NCBI GenBank assembly: GCA_012845835.1 | Contig: JABAKD010000029.1 | Span: 14,589,803 to 14,653,802, forward strand | Origin: Undaria pinnatifida | Taxonomy: Eukaryota; Sar; Phaeophyceae; Laminariales; Alariaceae | Direction: 5' to 3' | DNA: 64,000 nt | Shown: positions 53,809-64,000 of the stretch, piece by piece | Layout: each line of letters starts with the position of its first letter | How positions within the stretch are numbered: the stretch's first letter is position 1 | Notes under the pieces: generated by a model | What the model was told of the DNA's origin: nothing | Database searches by the model: none | What the model saw: the letters and a program-made list of their open reading frames with translations, nothing else | Program-made: the position numbers and the translations under genes

Positions 53809-54754
53809 TATGTTTTTCTCAATGGTATCCTTCCTTGTGTCGACCAGCCACGAAACGTTCGTTAAAGAAAAACGCTGTTTTTTGGGGGGGCTATCGTAGA
53901 ATCAGTGGCAGGTGCAGCTCAAGAATGGTCTAATCGACAGCCGACTGCACTGGGACAAGCGGCGGGTAGCGGGGGTCAATAACGATTTACGTCGCGGAGA
54001 TGAGATACTTTTTGGACGGTTCTCAATGATGTATCATATAATGGCTATATGGGTGGTTTACGCGCAAACGGCATCTTACGGGGTCAAAAGCAATAGGAAA
54101 TGGGCGAAACACCTTCATGCGATACTCGGAAAAAAAAAAAGTTAAAAAGATAGTTCGTTCCATTGGCTGCTTTGTTACATACTTATCGTTACATTTACCG
54201 CGTGCCAGCACACAAGCAGACAGGTCAAGCCCCAGTGGCGGTACGATAGGGCCGCGTTCAGTATCCACCAGCACGTATACGCGGTGCTAGGGCATACCGC
54301 CACCGTCGCGTAAAAAGTGACGTTATATAAAAGGAGCTACAATCTCTGGCCGAGCTATGAAAAAAAAAGGATGACGAAAAACAGAAGAAAAAAGAAGAAA
54401 CAACTTGACAACTGACAGCACGCAGTACGTGCTCTGCCTGCGCGAGAGCCATGCTGTGAGACGCTCTAACGCATTTTCTCCTGTGAGAGATAACCACGAA
54501 CATAGAATACTTGCCGTAAGGAACTAGTTCACAGCGCGGAGAAAAATACTCATCTCGCATTTGCTCGGAAAAAAAACATTATCGTCGGCATTTAGAATTA
54601 CGATCGGTATGTCTGGCTCGGTACTTGAGCCAAAGGAGACCGTCGCTTTAGCACAAGGGGGTGAGAAAAACTAAAAAAAAAAACGTTGAGAGCTCGAGAA
54701 CACAAAAACGGACCCCGAACATACTTATCTGCATAGCATCCGCGAATAAAATGA

Positions 54755-55030
54755 GTCTCAAAAGCATAGTATCCTTGGACAAGCATCAAACGCGAAATAT
54801 ACTACTAAAACAGTCCCAAAAGCAACACCCGAACAGTAGTCTCAAAAAGCATAACATCCTACGACGAGTCTCAAACGCATAACATCCTAAGACAAGCCTC
54901 ATAAATCATTACATCCTGAGGCAAGTCTCAAAAGCATAACAATCCGAAGGCAAGCGCCCAAAACATAACATCCGTAGGCAAGCCTCGAAAATAATGACAT
55001 CCTAAGACAACTATCAAAGAACAGCACCCG
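54755..55030 (+). repeat. ~32-bp minisatellite, about eight copies
   Basis: Unit AAGTCTCAAAAGCATAACAT + CCTAAGGC with drift. Confidence 0.8.
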
Positions 55031-55239
55031 AAAACTAGTCAAAAAAGCTTAACCTATCCCAAGAAATCACGATCACCCCCCCCCCCCCGAAGCTAATATA
55101 ACCCCTCCTCACACAGTAGGGAGGACAAACCTAAACATGGCGTAAGATGCACTAAATGGACCGGATCACCCTTGCCTCCAACGGAACACACCAAGGATTC
55201 TCCTACTGCTGAACCCGTTTGGCACGGGCTATCTTACTC

Positions 55240-55560
55240 AACACCAAACAGAGCTCTTCGAATGGGCGTTTCGCTACCAGCAAACAGCGCCGCACGTTCA
55301 GCGGGGCAGTTGGATATTCAGTAGAGGGAGCATTAAACGCCCGCGGAGCGGAGAAGGGTCGCCGCACACGTAGTGGAGAAACCAATCAATGCTCTTCGAG
55401 CGGGATTTTCCCTATCACCAACTGCACCTCACATTCAGGGGTGCAGCCAATCAACGCTCTTCGAGGAGGCGTCTCGTCGCGGCCAAATCGCGCCGCACTT
55501 TCAGCAGAGCAGCTAATCAATGCTCTTCGAGCAGGGGTTTCAACATACCAAATCGACATG
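55240..55560 (+). repeat. ~73-bp tandem array, four copies
   Basis: GCTCTTCGAGCGGGCGTTTC, CAGCAAACAGCGCCGCAC and TTCAGCGGGGCAGCCAATCA recur in order, followed by a (GCA)n at 55561-55584. 55585-56229 shows no gene beyond CCCAC repeats at 55941-55964. Confidence 0.8.
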
Positions 55561-56229
55561 GCAGCAGCAGCAGCAGCAGCAGCAGATAGATACTCTAAAA
55601 CACAAGGAAACCAGAAGAAGACGAGACTCGCCCAAATGAAAGCACCGCTGGCGCTTAATAATAGCCGCTATAGCCCAAACACTGACACCCGCCACAATCA
55701 AATGAGCGAAATCACAGCAAAGGAAAAAAGCACACACCCCATCCCATCGTTTCATGACGTAATCCCTTCACTTGCTCTGTCTCCACCATGACCGCAACAG
55801 AGCAAAAACGCCATTTTCCATCAAATTATCAATCGAATTAAAAATGCCACAACCCAACAAAAACAAAAAAACACCGGAAAAATACCAGGCAAAACTCATC
55901 CGGGGCGTGGCGTGGGCTCGACAGCTCTCACGCGTTCACCCCACCCCACCCCACCCCACCCCACAGCACTACAGTAGCCACATTCGATGTAAAACCATCA
56001 GTGTGGCGTGGGGGTGCGGTGAAGCGGGAGACACAAACCCAACAACAAGTAAGACGGTGGAGGCACAACCTGATCAACCTGATCGCTGTGGCACTACTCA
56101 CCACTAACTCTATTGTATGCCAAACTAGCTCGCCGGCCCGTCAACCCTGCACGCCAGGTATATATGGTTTTCAGGTCCATCATGAGTCCTGTTTTGCTAT
56201 GGTATTCCCCCAAAACTACCGTTCATAAA

Positions 56230-56376
56230 TCATTTCGCTTTCCCCTCGACCAGGCCCGCCACCACCGTTTGGATGCGCTCGTACGACATGAAGATGATAC
56301 CCTGTCCCGGGATAACTCGCCCCAGCCTGGGTACGATCCCCTTGTAAAGTCCGGCGACGCCCTCGCCCTTAACGAT
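56230..56376 (-). CDS. Gene B terminal exon
   Basis: A 147-nt phase-0 exon preceded by a C-rich tract ending CCCCAG. It encodes IVKGEGVAGLYKGIVPRLGR, VIPGQGIIFMSYERIQ and a short basic tail ending EGKAK before TGA at 56230-56232. Last helix of the carrier. Confidence 0.88.
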   Translation of the reverse strand: MVKGEGVAGLYKGIVPRLGRVIPGQGIIFMSYERIQTVVAGLVEGKAK

Positions 56377-59300
56377 CTGGGGCGGGGGGGCAAGGCAGCG
56401 CGCGGAAGGACGGAGGGGGGGGGGAGGGGGGGGGGGGCGAGACGGAGCGAGAAAGGAAACAGAGGGGGGGGTGTACTCAGTTTGAGTACTCAGATTGTGC
56501 ATGGTCGTAGTCGTAGTATGACCACAGACCCTTGGAAAAAGAGGGAGTGGGGGGGAGTGCAGAAGGCAAGCGACGTGACACGTGTGAAAAGGGCTCCAGC
56601 GAAACAACCATCAACCCCCAAAAAATGAATGATTAGTTTGGGTCTCTGTGCTCGTGCCGTCCCTGGCAATAAAAAACAACACGAAAACACCTCCGAGGGG
56701 TTCGGGCCTCCCCGAGAAGGGGGCAAAACTAAGCAACTGAGCCCACTCATGTAACCTCCCGGGACCGGTGACAGGTGGCCATGGCCATGCGTAACGGCTG
56801 TTTGCCGGAGAGCACAAGCATACAAGCTGCCGGCAGGTCGGATTGACCCTCTCACAAACAAATATACTGTGGTTTGAGAACCAGGTTTCGTCAACCCACA
56901 CGACGCTCACGTTTGCCGGTTGGGATCTGTACAACACGGAACCAAACCACAACACGGAATACAGGATATATATTTTCTATATGATCTAGATGATCTGTCT
57001 CGTGATCTGTCCGTTGTGAGCGATCATAGAAGGAAAGTATCAACCCACGTAAACTTTGCGATTTTGAGCACATGTTCCATTCAGTTCGCGATGGAGCGGC
57101 GTGAGAACACCACAGGCGCAATGGCTCTCGCACCTGCACAAAGCAGTCCGCCGTGTTCTTGTACTTAGCCGCGTCTATCCCCTGCATCTTCGTCTTCACT
57201 ACGTCGAACGGGTTGTTGCCCAACGTGCTGAAGCACCCCGCCGACATGCCGCCCAAAAGGTTCTCGAGGTCCGTCAAAGGACGCGCACCGTCGCTGCTGA
57301 TGATCCCCCTGTACTTGTTGAACCACATGAACCGCAGCCCCTGGAGGGTGGGGTGAGTGGGGTGAGTGGGTCGCAAACGTCGAGCGAACAAAAGTTAGGA
57401 ACTCACGAGCGCATCTTGCTGCGATGCGAATATGAGTTGTTTTCTACTGTTGACCGCCGCAAAAACTGAGGGGCCCTTGCCAGTTGCCTGAAGCGTTCGC
57501 CCGCCAACAAACGCACGCACGCACGCATAAAACTTGACAAAAGTTGCACATACCAGGTATCAAGTATCAAATATTCTGCTGCGCGAATTCCTATCCACAG
57601 CAACATTACCTATCACCACAACACCATCAATATGTTTAATAGCAGAGTGACCCTTCTTCACCTTGTCCCAAATACAAAAAAAAAATTGGTGTATTTCCTG
57701 CCCCCCCACCAACACCCCCTCCTTCCCCAACACCGCCCCCAAGCACCCCCAACACCGCCCCCAAGCACCCCCAACCCCTGCCCTCTCCCGCAAACCACGT
57801 GCTCCACAAAAAACATTACACTAATGACCTCTTTCCTGCCCCCCACCGCCCCCCCCTCCTTCCCCGTCCCGTCCCCCGCACCTGGTTTGAGCCCTGCTTA
57901 GCGATCGTAGCCCACACTCCCTGGTACAGACCCGCCGCCCCCTCGGTCTTGAGGATGGTCCTGACCCCCTGCATGAAGGGAGAATTGGTCTGGATGGCCT
58001 TCGTCTTCACGGTTTCGATTGGCGTCACCGCGAAAATCGCCTCAAGTACCCCGGCTCCGAACCCCGCAAGGAACTGCTCCCCGGAGTTGAGCTTTTTGTT
58101 CTCCTTGCCCGCCAAAAGCTGCACGGGATTCGTGGGGAAAATGCGGCGGCAGTGTGTGGGGGGTATACGAGGAGGGATGAGTGCGGTGTGGTGTGGGGTG
58201 GAGGCGCTTACATGTTTCATGCTGCAAGCTACAGTCATTTATCCCATCTGTACCACTTAGATTTGATCAGATATTATAGCTGTGCCGCTGCTTTCTACAC
58301 CCCTTCCCTGCTGATATAGGTACCTTACATGTTGTGACGGGAATTACAAATGTGTAATGGTTGTCTCACGGAACACACTCAGAGCGTGTCCGATCGAAAC
58401 CTTCATGCGGTCAGGGCTGCGCTTCAAGCTAGTGCCGAAAAACGTAGTCACTTGCCCTCCAGCACAACAACCCATGCGCCCTTCGTGGCTGCCACCTTTT
58501 CGTTTTTACCAATCATGCTGGCATGGCCAAGATTTTACCGTAGCAGAGTTTGAAGGATTCTGCTCCTTGCTCCAGTCATGGCAATACTACCCATGGCACA
58601 GTAGTAGTCCTTCAATAGTGCCGGTATGTGCACTATAGAGGGACCGGCCCTACAGCGGCGACCGGCACTACCCCGCATGGTGACACTACTGGTTGTTCCA
58701 TTCTGTGCCAGAGCGATTTCACAGGCAGTGTACCAGGCAACAGGCACTGTAGAAATACCACTCAACAGGCACTGTAGAGGGACCTACCTCTCCTGGTATA
58801 TTTCCATGGTATTTTTCCTGCGGCAGGTGGCAGATCCCGATCAACACTGCTCGAATAAAAATGGCGATGCTAGCACGATTGATAAAAGGGTTGCAGCCAC
58901 AATGCGCTTGGCTGCCTTCCCTCAAGGTCATGTTCCCCCTTTGGAGACTGCAGAGGCGAACACTGTCGCGATGGCGGTATGACGATCACTAGTAGTTATT
59001 AATGGCTTTAGTCCGGGCAGCTGTGGTGGGCGATGTGTCCGTAAAGAGCTGCAAGGAGCTGTGCGCAGTGTGATGGCAGTCGCATACCGTATTGCTGCAA
59101 GGTCTTAGCTCTTCCTATGACAGGGGCCAGCGATAAGACGGCACTCGTCGGATTTGGTGCCGCTATAGTTGAATCAAAAGGGTCCCGACCTGACTAAAGC
59201 CTGACCCAAACCCCCAGACTCAAGCGCGGACTTCCTTCACCATTAGCCATCAGCCCTCTTTGGAGCGTCAGAGGGGAAAATGGTCGGAAAAAAACTGTCC

Positions 59301-59599
59301 ATTACAGCATCCGCCACACCAACAAACCCGGGGCGCTGGGGTATTGTACCGAGCGTGTCCAGATCGTAGTGTAAGGAGCTGCGCGGCACACGGGCAGCAT
59401 GGTGGTCAACACTTGTTCCGCTTCATGCTCTTCTTGGACCTTTGGAAATAACGAAGTCGTCGCTTTTTTGGTCTAAACACATGTGCCCCAAGAAGGGTTA
59501 TACACCAAATTATCCATCGAATGCGCTCTGTAATAACAGCAACAACAACAACAACAACAACAACGACAACGACAACAACAACAACAACAACACAATGTC

Positions 59600-59645
<46 letters not shown>

Positions 59646-62600
59646 CAATGTCAACAACAACAACAACACCACCACCACCACCACCAACACTAACAACAAC
59701 AACTGCTCTGCGAAGATCACCCCCTAGGCAAGGCATGCTTATCAGCAGCGAGGGGGGGGGGGGGGGGGGGGCAATCAGCGGCAAAGCCACGGCACCTAAC
59801 CAACAGCCTCCTTAACCCCTATTGAAACCGTTTTTAAAAGCGGCGTCAAGTCCTGAAACCGCCCCCTTTAACTACTGCACATAGTTAAGTAGTCTAATTC
59901 CAAGTAATGCGTATCCCAAAACGTGTGTGCAGTTCTGTCAGGGTTAAACGGCTCATGCACAGCACGTACATGTCCACCAATAAGACATAACTTATTTGTA
60001 GTGAGAACGCCGAGGCCAGTTCCTTGGGACAATACAGGCGGCTTCACGTTAAAACCCCCAAATGTATTCCCCGGCGAATGTCCACGCCGTTTTTTTGGTT
60101 CAGGCCGTGAATTTTTGCACACGTCTTCTATATGCCCTTGCGAAGACCTCACTTGTTGATGCTGTTGTTGTTTTTGCCGGATTTGTCGGCAGTTAAGATT
60201 TTATGGAAAAAGTGGTCCACCTTTTAGTCCAAATATTTTCGGCGTAAAGAAAAAGAAGAAAAAAAACCCGAAGGTCAGACCTTGGGATGGGCATGTAGAA
60301 CACGTGTGCGATGTCCCAGGGTCTATCTCTCAAACACGTCGTGGACATTTAGACTTTTGAGCGTGTAACCTCCCATTTAAAAAACTCACCCACATAGTAT
60401 ATTACAAGTACCAACAACGCAGCTTGCAAAGATGAGTATCGACCCGAAATTCGTCGAATTCACCGCTGACGTCCCTAAACTATTTTTGTAAAATACCAGC
60501 ACCAACCATTTTAGTGGAGAAAAACAATATATATATATATAAACAAAAGAATGGGACCCCTCCCATTGAGAAAAAAAATTACCCACATAGTATATTACAA
60601 ATAGTACCAACAACGCAGCTTGCAAAGATGAGTATTGACCTGAAATTCGTCGAACTCACGGCTGACGTTCTTGAAATATTTTTATAAAATGAGTAAAATA
60701 CGTTACTTCCTTCGAATGGCTTGGTTTTAGTGTAGGACCCAGTTTTTTTCGCTAGTTTCTGTTCAATGTCTGTAAACACAGGCAGGTCTGATCTTCGGTT
60801 TTTTGCGCGAAATTTTCTGTAGACGTGCCTAGGAGCACCTCCAACCGGATCATGCAAAATGCGGTGCAATTTATTTTCGCCCCAGCTTGGAAAAAGCCTG
60901 AATACTATTGAAAAAATGAAGGCCTGTCATTGGTCGACGCGAGTTTCGCTCCTACAAACAGCCCGAGGCCGTTACAAAAAAAAAACTGGCCATGTCACCC
61001 TCTTCCACTGGTCATGAGGGTCAGTATGAAACCAACTATTCACTCTTTGACTAGATATGCGAGCGGCATTCGTGGGGGAGAGACTTCGGGGGTTTCACTT
61101 GAACAAGCCAGTAAGAAATTTGGATCAAGGGATTGCGCTCAGCGGCGAGCACCTACGGTCAACGTTCAACACTGATCTCAAAACAAACTTGGAGGCCTTT
61201 GGTCACACACTTTAAATAGTAATGGGTGTAGCTGGCAGGCTCACACTGCTTGCTGCTGTGATCGTCGTTTACATTAAAAAATTCCACACGTCGGACAGAT
61301 CACAGATGGTGTATCCCCACTTGATCGTATAATCTCCATCGTTCAGGGAAGGTACGTATGGTCTACAGTTCATGATACAGGGTTGGAGCCGTCCGATCTG
61401 CACGATCTAGCCCATATACCCTGGGTCGGATCTGAACTCCACATACATATACAGATCCTGCCCAACATCTCATAGCGGCGGCTATCGCATCTACCGCAGA
61501 TGATCTATCTGATCTATATGATCTACTGTACATGATCTAGATAATCTATGTGATCTATATGGTCTATATGATCTATATGGGCATATATCTCTATCCGGGG
61601 TGTGAACATTTTTTCCCTCTCAAACTCCCAAAAGGTGCAGCGTCGAACGGCGACGCGACGCGACCGCCGGGACATGCTGATTAATTTTGATGACCCACCT
61701 TCTTCAGCTCCGAGTTTCCTCCGAACCGAATGCCGGCCTTGGGCATCGAGCCCAAGAGCGTCGGTGCGAGTCCACGGTAGAGGGAGAAGAAGCCTGTTGT
61801 CCGCACGGTGTACGTGAGCCCGCTGATCACCCCGGTGAACTTTGGTTTTTGCCCCGCCGGAAGCTTATCCTGTGGCGACAGAAGCAACCGTGTAAAACAC
61901 ACACAGGGATGCACACAAAGAAGATGTGAAGCAGACGGGCACCGGGGGTGGGAAGAGGAAAGAAAGGCAAGTGAGTGACTCCATTGGGCCATTCAATTGA
62001 GAGAGCAACGACGCACGCAAACCTCGCGCGCAGAAGCGCACCGAGGGAGCGGAAAGGAGTGAGAAAGTTAGCGTGTGGGCCGATTGGAGGCGAAAGAGCG
62101 CAACACGGAAAAACGTGAACGTTTGGTTCATTCGTTCCGCCCGTTTGACGAGTGCGCTTTGGTGCGCGAGGTGTCTCCGCTTTCCCCGCCCTTGTAATGC
62201 CGAGCAGGTTTTCGCATCATACAACCACGGTCAATATATAGCCTTGCACGAACGTTGATAGACCCAATTTTGAACGAGATGGAAGCCTGATTAACCCTTA
62301 CATTACATCACTGCAAAAATAATCCAACTTTGACTTCAACAACTCTATCTCCGCAGAGAGCAAGACAACCCCGTCTTACTGCATCATTCGTACTGCAGTA
62401 CATACGACGAAGCCTTCGCCCGATGGGCCTCCTCTGCCGCGCCCCGATCGGACGCGCAGATAACCACCCCTCTTTTCCTGCCGCAACCATTCCCACACTG
62501 ACTTCAAGTGGTACGTCCCGAAAAACGTGGATGCAGTCTCTTCTAACGAGGTTGCTCGCTGAAACCGCGTGCGTTAAATCGCTAACTAATGAATTTTCCC

Positions 62601-62663
62601 GACACCATGGTCAGGTGAAATAACCTAGATGTGGCCATCACTCACCGCTAGCTGGAGCTGGGT
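56230..62663 (-). CDS. Gene B: mitochondrial tricarboxylate (citrate) carrier, 3' five exons, 5'-partial
   Basis: Five minus-strand exons (62646-62663, 61699-61869, 57882-58118, 57134-57340, 56230-56376) join in phase to 259 codons plus stop. Two mitochondrial-carrier signatures are plain: PIETVKTK in the second repeat and PFDVVKTK in the third. The blocks TQLQL, GLAPTLLGSMPKAGIRF, KQGSNQGLRFMWFNKYRG, KMQGIDAAKYKNTADCF and GLYKGIVPRLGRVIPGQGI fit the citrate/tricarboxylate transporter subgroup (SLC25A1/CTP1 type), which exchanges citrate across the inner mitochondrial membrane. A full carrier has about 300 residues, so the missing start (first helix and first P-x-E/D-x-x-K motif) must lie beyond 64000; 62.7-64 kb shows no further carrier sequence. 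Exact substrate is inferred. Confidence 0.85.
57134..57340 (-). CDS. Gene B exon (third carrier repeat)
   Basis: A 207-nt phase-0 exon after CACCCTCCAG with donor CAG/GTGCGA. It encodes GLRFMWFNKYRGI, LENLLGGMSAGCFSTLGNNP and FDVVKTKMQGIDAAKYKN, the third carrier signature typical of citrate carriers. Confidence 0.88.
57882..58118 (-). CDS. Gene B exon (second carrier repeat)
   Basis: A 237-nt phase-0 exon after CCCGTGCAG with donor CAG/GTGCGG. It carries FLAGFGAGVLEAIFAVTPIE then TVKTKAIQ, the odd-helix carrier signature with its basic residues, and ends GLYQGVWATIAKQGSNQ. Confidence 0.88.
58612..58785. mobile_element. MITE-like hairpin repeat, copy 5 (inverted)
   Basis: TGCACTATAGAGGGACCGG, TACAGCGGCGACCGGCACTA and GCGATTTCACAGGCAGTG. 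It lies in the gene B intron between exons 57882-58118 and 61699-61869. Confidence 0.7.
59225..59420 (+). repeat. Long dispersed repeat, partial copy
   Basis: CGCTGGGGTAT, GTGTCC and GGAGCTGCGCGGCACACGGG + CAGCATGGTG match 23558-23640; a weaker match is at 44868-44940. In the gene B intron. Confidence 0.55.
59533..59701 (+). repeat. (CAA)n / (CAC)n trinucleotide tract
   Basis: Mostly AAC/CAA triplets with two ACAATGTC interruptions and a (CAC)n patch, then a G19 run at 59752-59770. In the gene B intron. 59771-60379 contains no recognisable gene. Confidence 0.92.
60380..60490 (+). repeat. GCAGCTTGCAAAGATGAGTAT repeat
   Basis: Reads MSIDPKFVEFTADVPKLFL before a stop; same upstream ATAGTATATTACAAGTACCA. 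In the gene B intron. Confidence 0.7.
60575..60695 (+). repeat. GCAGCTTGCAAAGATGAGTAT repeat
   Basis: Reads MSIDLKFVELTADVLEIFL before a stop. Second copy about 190 bp from the previous one, in the same orientation. The opposite strand is open further (60579-60869) but is not recognisable. Confidence 0.7.
61497..61580 (+). repeat. TGATCTATA-type minisatellite
   Basis: About eight units of roughly 10-11 bp (TGATCTATATG). 61050-61496 shows nothing I can name. Confidence 0.85.
61699..61869 (-). CDS. Gene B exon (first/second repeat)
   Basis: A 171-nt exon, phase 0 at both ends, after GTCGCCACAG and before AAG/GTGGGT. It encodes DKLPAGQKPKFTGV, GFFSLYRGLAPTLLGSMPKA and GIRFGGNSELKK: the matrix helix and second transmembrane helix of the first carrier repeat. 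Confidence 0.85.
62646..62663 (-). CDS. Gene B microexon (18 nt, TQLQLA)
   Basis: An 18-nt exon between the acceptor TTGAACAG and the donor GCG/GTGAGT. It encodes TQLQLA, the residues that follow the first carrier signature in citrate carriers, and is in phase 0 with the next exon (DKLPAG). Being very short it rests on motif and phase only. Confidence 0.6.
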
Positions 62664-63039
62664 CTGTTCAAGACCAAGAACGAAAAAAGGTGCCGTGTCG
62701 CCCCGGGGCGGTCACCGACGGACGATCAAGTAGAAGAGCGGTCAACCCAAAGGGTCGAACAGCGTAGCAGGGAGGCGCGTGAACCGGATACAATCGCCGG
62801 CACAGACAATCGCACAAAACCGGCGCCACCGAACCGCACGCATACGCACGAACACCAGGCACGACAATCAAGAAGAGGGAAAACATACGTTTCGTTAGCG
62901 GCGGTGGAGAGAAAAGAGGAGCCACGTCGCGGACTCCCGGTGTCCAAAACGACCTGCAAAAAGCGCGGCCAGCTTTGATGCGTGGCACAAGATAAAAAGT
63001 CAGTGACGATTGCAGCATCCGCCACACGGAGTCACACGG

Positions 63040-63240
63040 ATTAGCTTGGGGTGGTGTAGGAGTAACGGGGACCGCCGGTGGGGACAGCTAGCGCTGTCGC
63101 TACCGCGGGCACTGAAGGACACCCCAGCTAGCGCTGGATTGCGAATGCACTTGAGTTAAATTGACAGGCGACGTGTATGAAAATACGCGGAAGTGTGGTG
63201 AGCTTGAGCTTTTTTTTTCCCCCATCCTCCGGAGGATAAA
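63040..63240 (-). repeat. Dispersed ~200-bp repeat, copy 2
   Basis: Reverse complement of the 11912-12110 element, including the GCTAGCTGGGG junction and the AGCGACAGCGCTAGCTGTCC block. Confidence 0.7.
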
Positions 63241-63503
63241 AAATAGGAAAAAAAATAGGGTAAGTAGGCTGGTTGGTAAGTCATAGTTTATTATCAATAC
63301 CAATAGTGCCCGAAGGACAAAGCAAGGACTTGCTACTGGCTCGCGCGCGCAGCGTGACCTTACTCCTACTGCTGCATACGAGCTCACACCATTAAAAATA
63401 GGCGGTTCATGAATACCGCAGTGTTCAGTTATTGGTCGACACCTCTGGGTTCCAAGCGGATCAAGCTATGATAGTACCAAGTATGGGTGTTCAGGTGGTT
63501 TCA

Positions 63504-63803
63504 TTTTTTTTTTTTTTCACACTTTTACTTTCCAGCTTCTGGATAAGTCACGGTCACAGGTGTCGTCTCTTCCCCCCCGGTTCTATCCTCCAATTTTTAT
63601 CGCGCATAGGGTTCAGCAATCCCACTGCTCATCGATTTTTCATCGAGTGTTGCTAACTCACGCTCTCGCGCTTTCCGCAGGTCGATGTGTGCACAAGAAA
63701 AAGTCCCCACGAATTTATACGAGTATGCACTCGGGGGGACTCGAAGCCACCAAACTGGCCTACACCAGGCTCGAGGATAACCTGGTACGCCACCGGGGCG
63801 ACC
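63504..63803 (-). mobile_element. tRNA-derived SINE, full-length copy
   Basis: Same family as 27875: head GGTCGCCCCGGTGGCGTACC, body with the GATGAAAAATCGATGAGCAG stretch, tail AGAAGCTGGAAAGTAAAAGT followed by A14 (T on the plus strand, 63504-63517). It lies upstream of the gene B microexon, probably within that gene's next intron. Confidence 0.85.
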
Positions 63804-63879
63804 GGCTGGTGGTATCGTATCATTGCACTTTCGAAAATACTACCAGGGTATTACATTTTTGCTACATTTTTATTTTGTA

Positions 63880-64000
63880 ACACTTTTTCTTTCCAGCTCA
63901 TGTCCTAAGATTCTTTACCCTTCAGCGACCTTTTCGGCCAACCATGGTCATACCTGGTAGGTGTCTTCCCTTTCCCCCCCTGGCAAGTGCCTTCATTTTT
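63880..64000 (-). mobile_element. Diverged SINE copy, cut by the window end
   Basis: Aligns with the SINE tail half (AGCTGGAAAGAAAAAGTG, then the GGAAGGGACGACA-like and GAAGGCA blocks) with an extra insert of about 30 bp. It runs off the right edge. Confidence 0.5.

Noticed and set aside
57560-57846. Minus ORFs rich in Gly/Trp next to the carrier
   Set aside because: They read the C-rich intron between two carrier exons; no conservation.

Overview
The window is nuclear DNA of a eukaryote with a large, repeat-rich genome. Genes are split by introns of up to about 7 kb, splice donors are mostly GTG-type (GTGAG, GTGCG, GTGGG), and the space between exons is filled with minisatellites, mononucleotide G/C runs, SINEs and broken retrotransposons. 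The combination of an EDR2_C-domain protein, a Ty3/gypsy polyprotein tail of a type I associate with brown algae and relatives, and GTG donors suggests a stramenopile, probably an ochrophyte such as a brown alga. That placement is inference; no organelle or rRNA marker is present.

Two genes can be reconstructed exon by exon, both on the minus strand. Gene A (21361 down to 4300) has seven exons that join in phase into an 890-residue protein: a low-complexity N-terminal half, a hydrophobic segment, and an EDR2_C (DUF1336-type) domain split by a roughly 195-residue low-complexity insertion. Gene B (62663 down to 56230, with its 5' end beyond the right edge) is a mitochondrial carrier of the tricarboxylate/citrate type in five visible exons, one of them an 18-nt microexon. 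A possible third minus-strand gene is represented by one candidate exon at 30625-30747.

Layout: 1-4.3 kb, SINE, MITE and minisatellites; 4.3-21.4 kb, gene A and its introns; 21.4-26 kb, repeat-derived intergenic DNA; 26-28.2 kb, a LINE reverse-transcriptase relic split by a miniature LTR element (TRIM) and abutting a SINE; 28.2-32.5 kb, a degenerate array around the candidate exon; 33-41.5 kb, Ty3/gypsy and Ty1/copia relics, the latter folded into a long palindrome; 41.5-56 kb, repeat families, a foldback-like 1-kb element and minisatellites; 56.2-64 kb, gene B with SINEs upstream.

The most unusual feature is that several introns hold decayed tandem copies of the 3' splice site plus the first part of the exon that follows (here called exon echoes). 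They occur before exons 2, 5 and 7 of gene A and, less certainly, around the candidate exon at 30.6 kb. All splice junctions were chosen by eye from reading frame, phase and family conservation; none is confirmed by transcripts.
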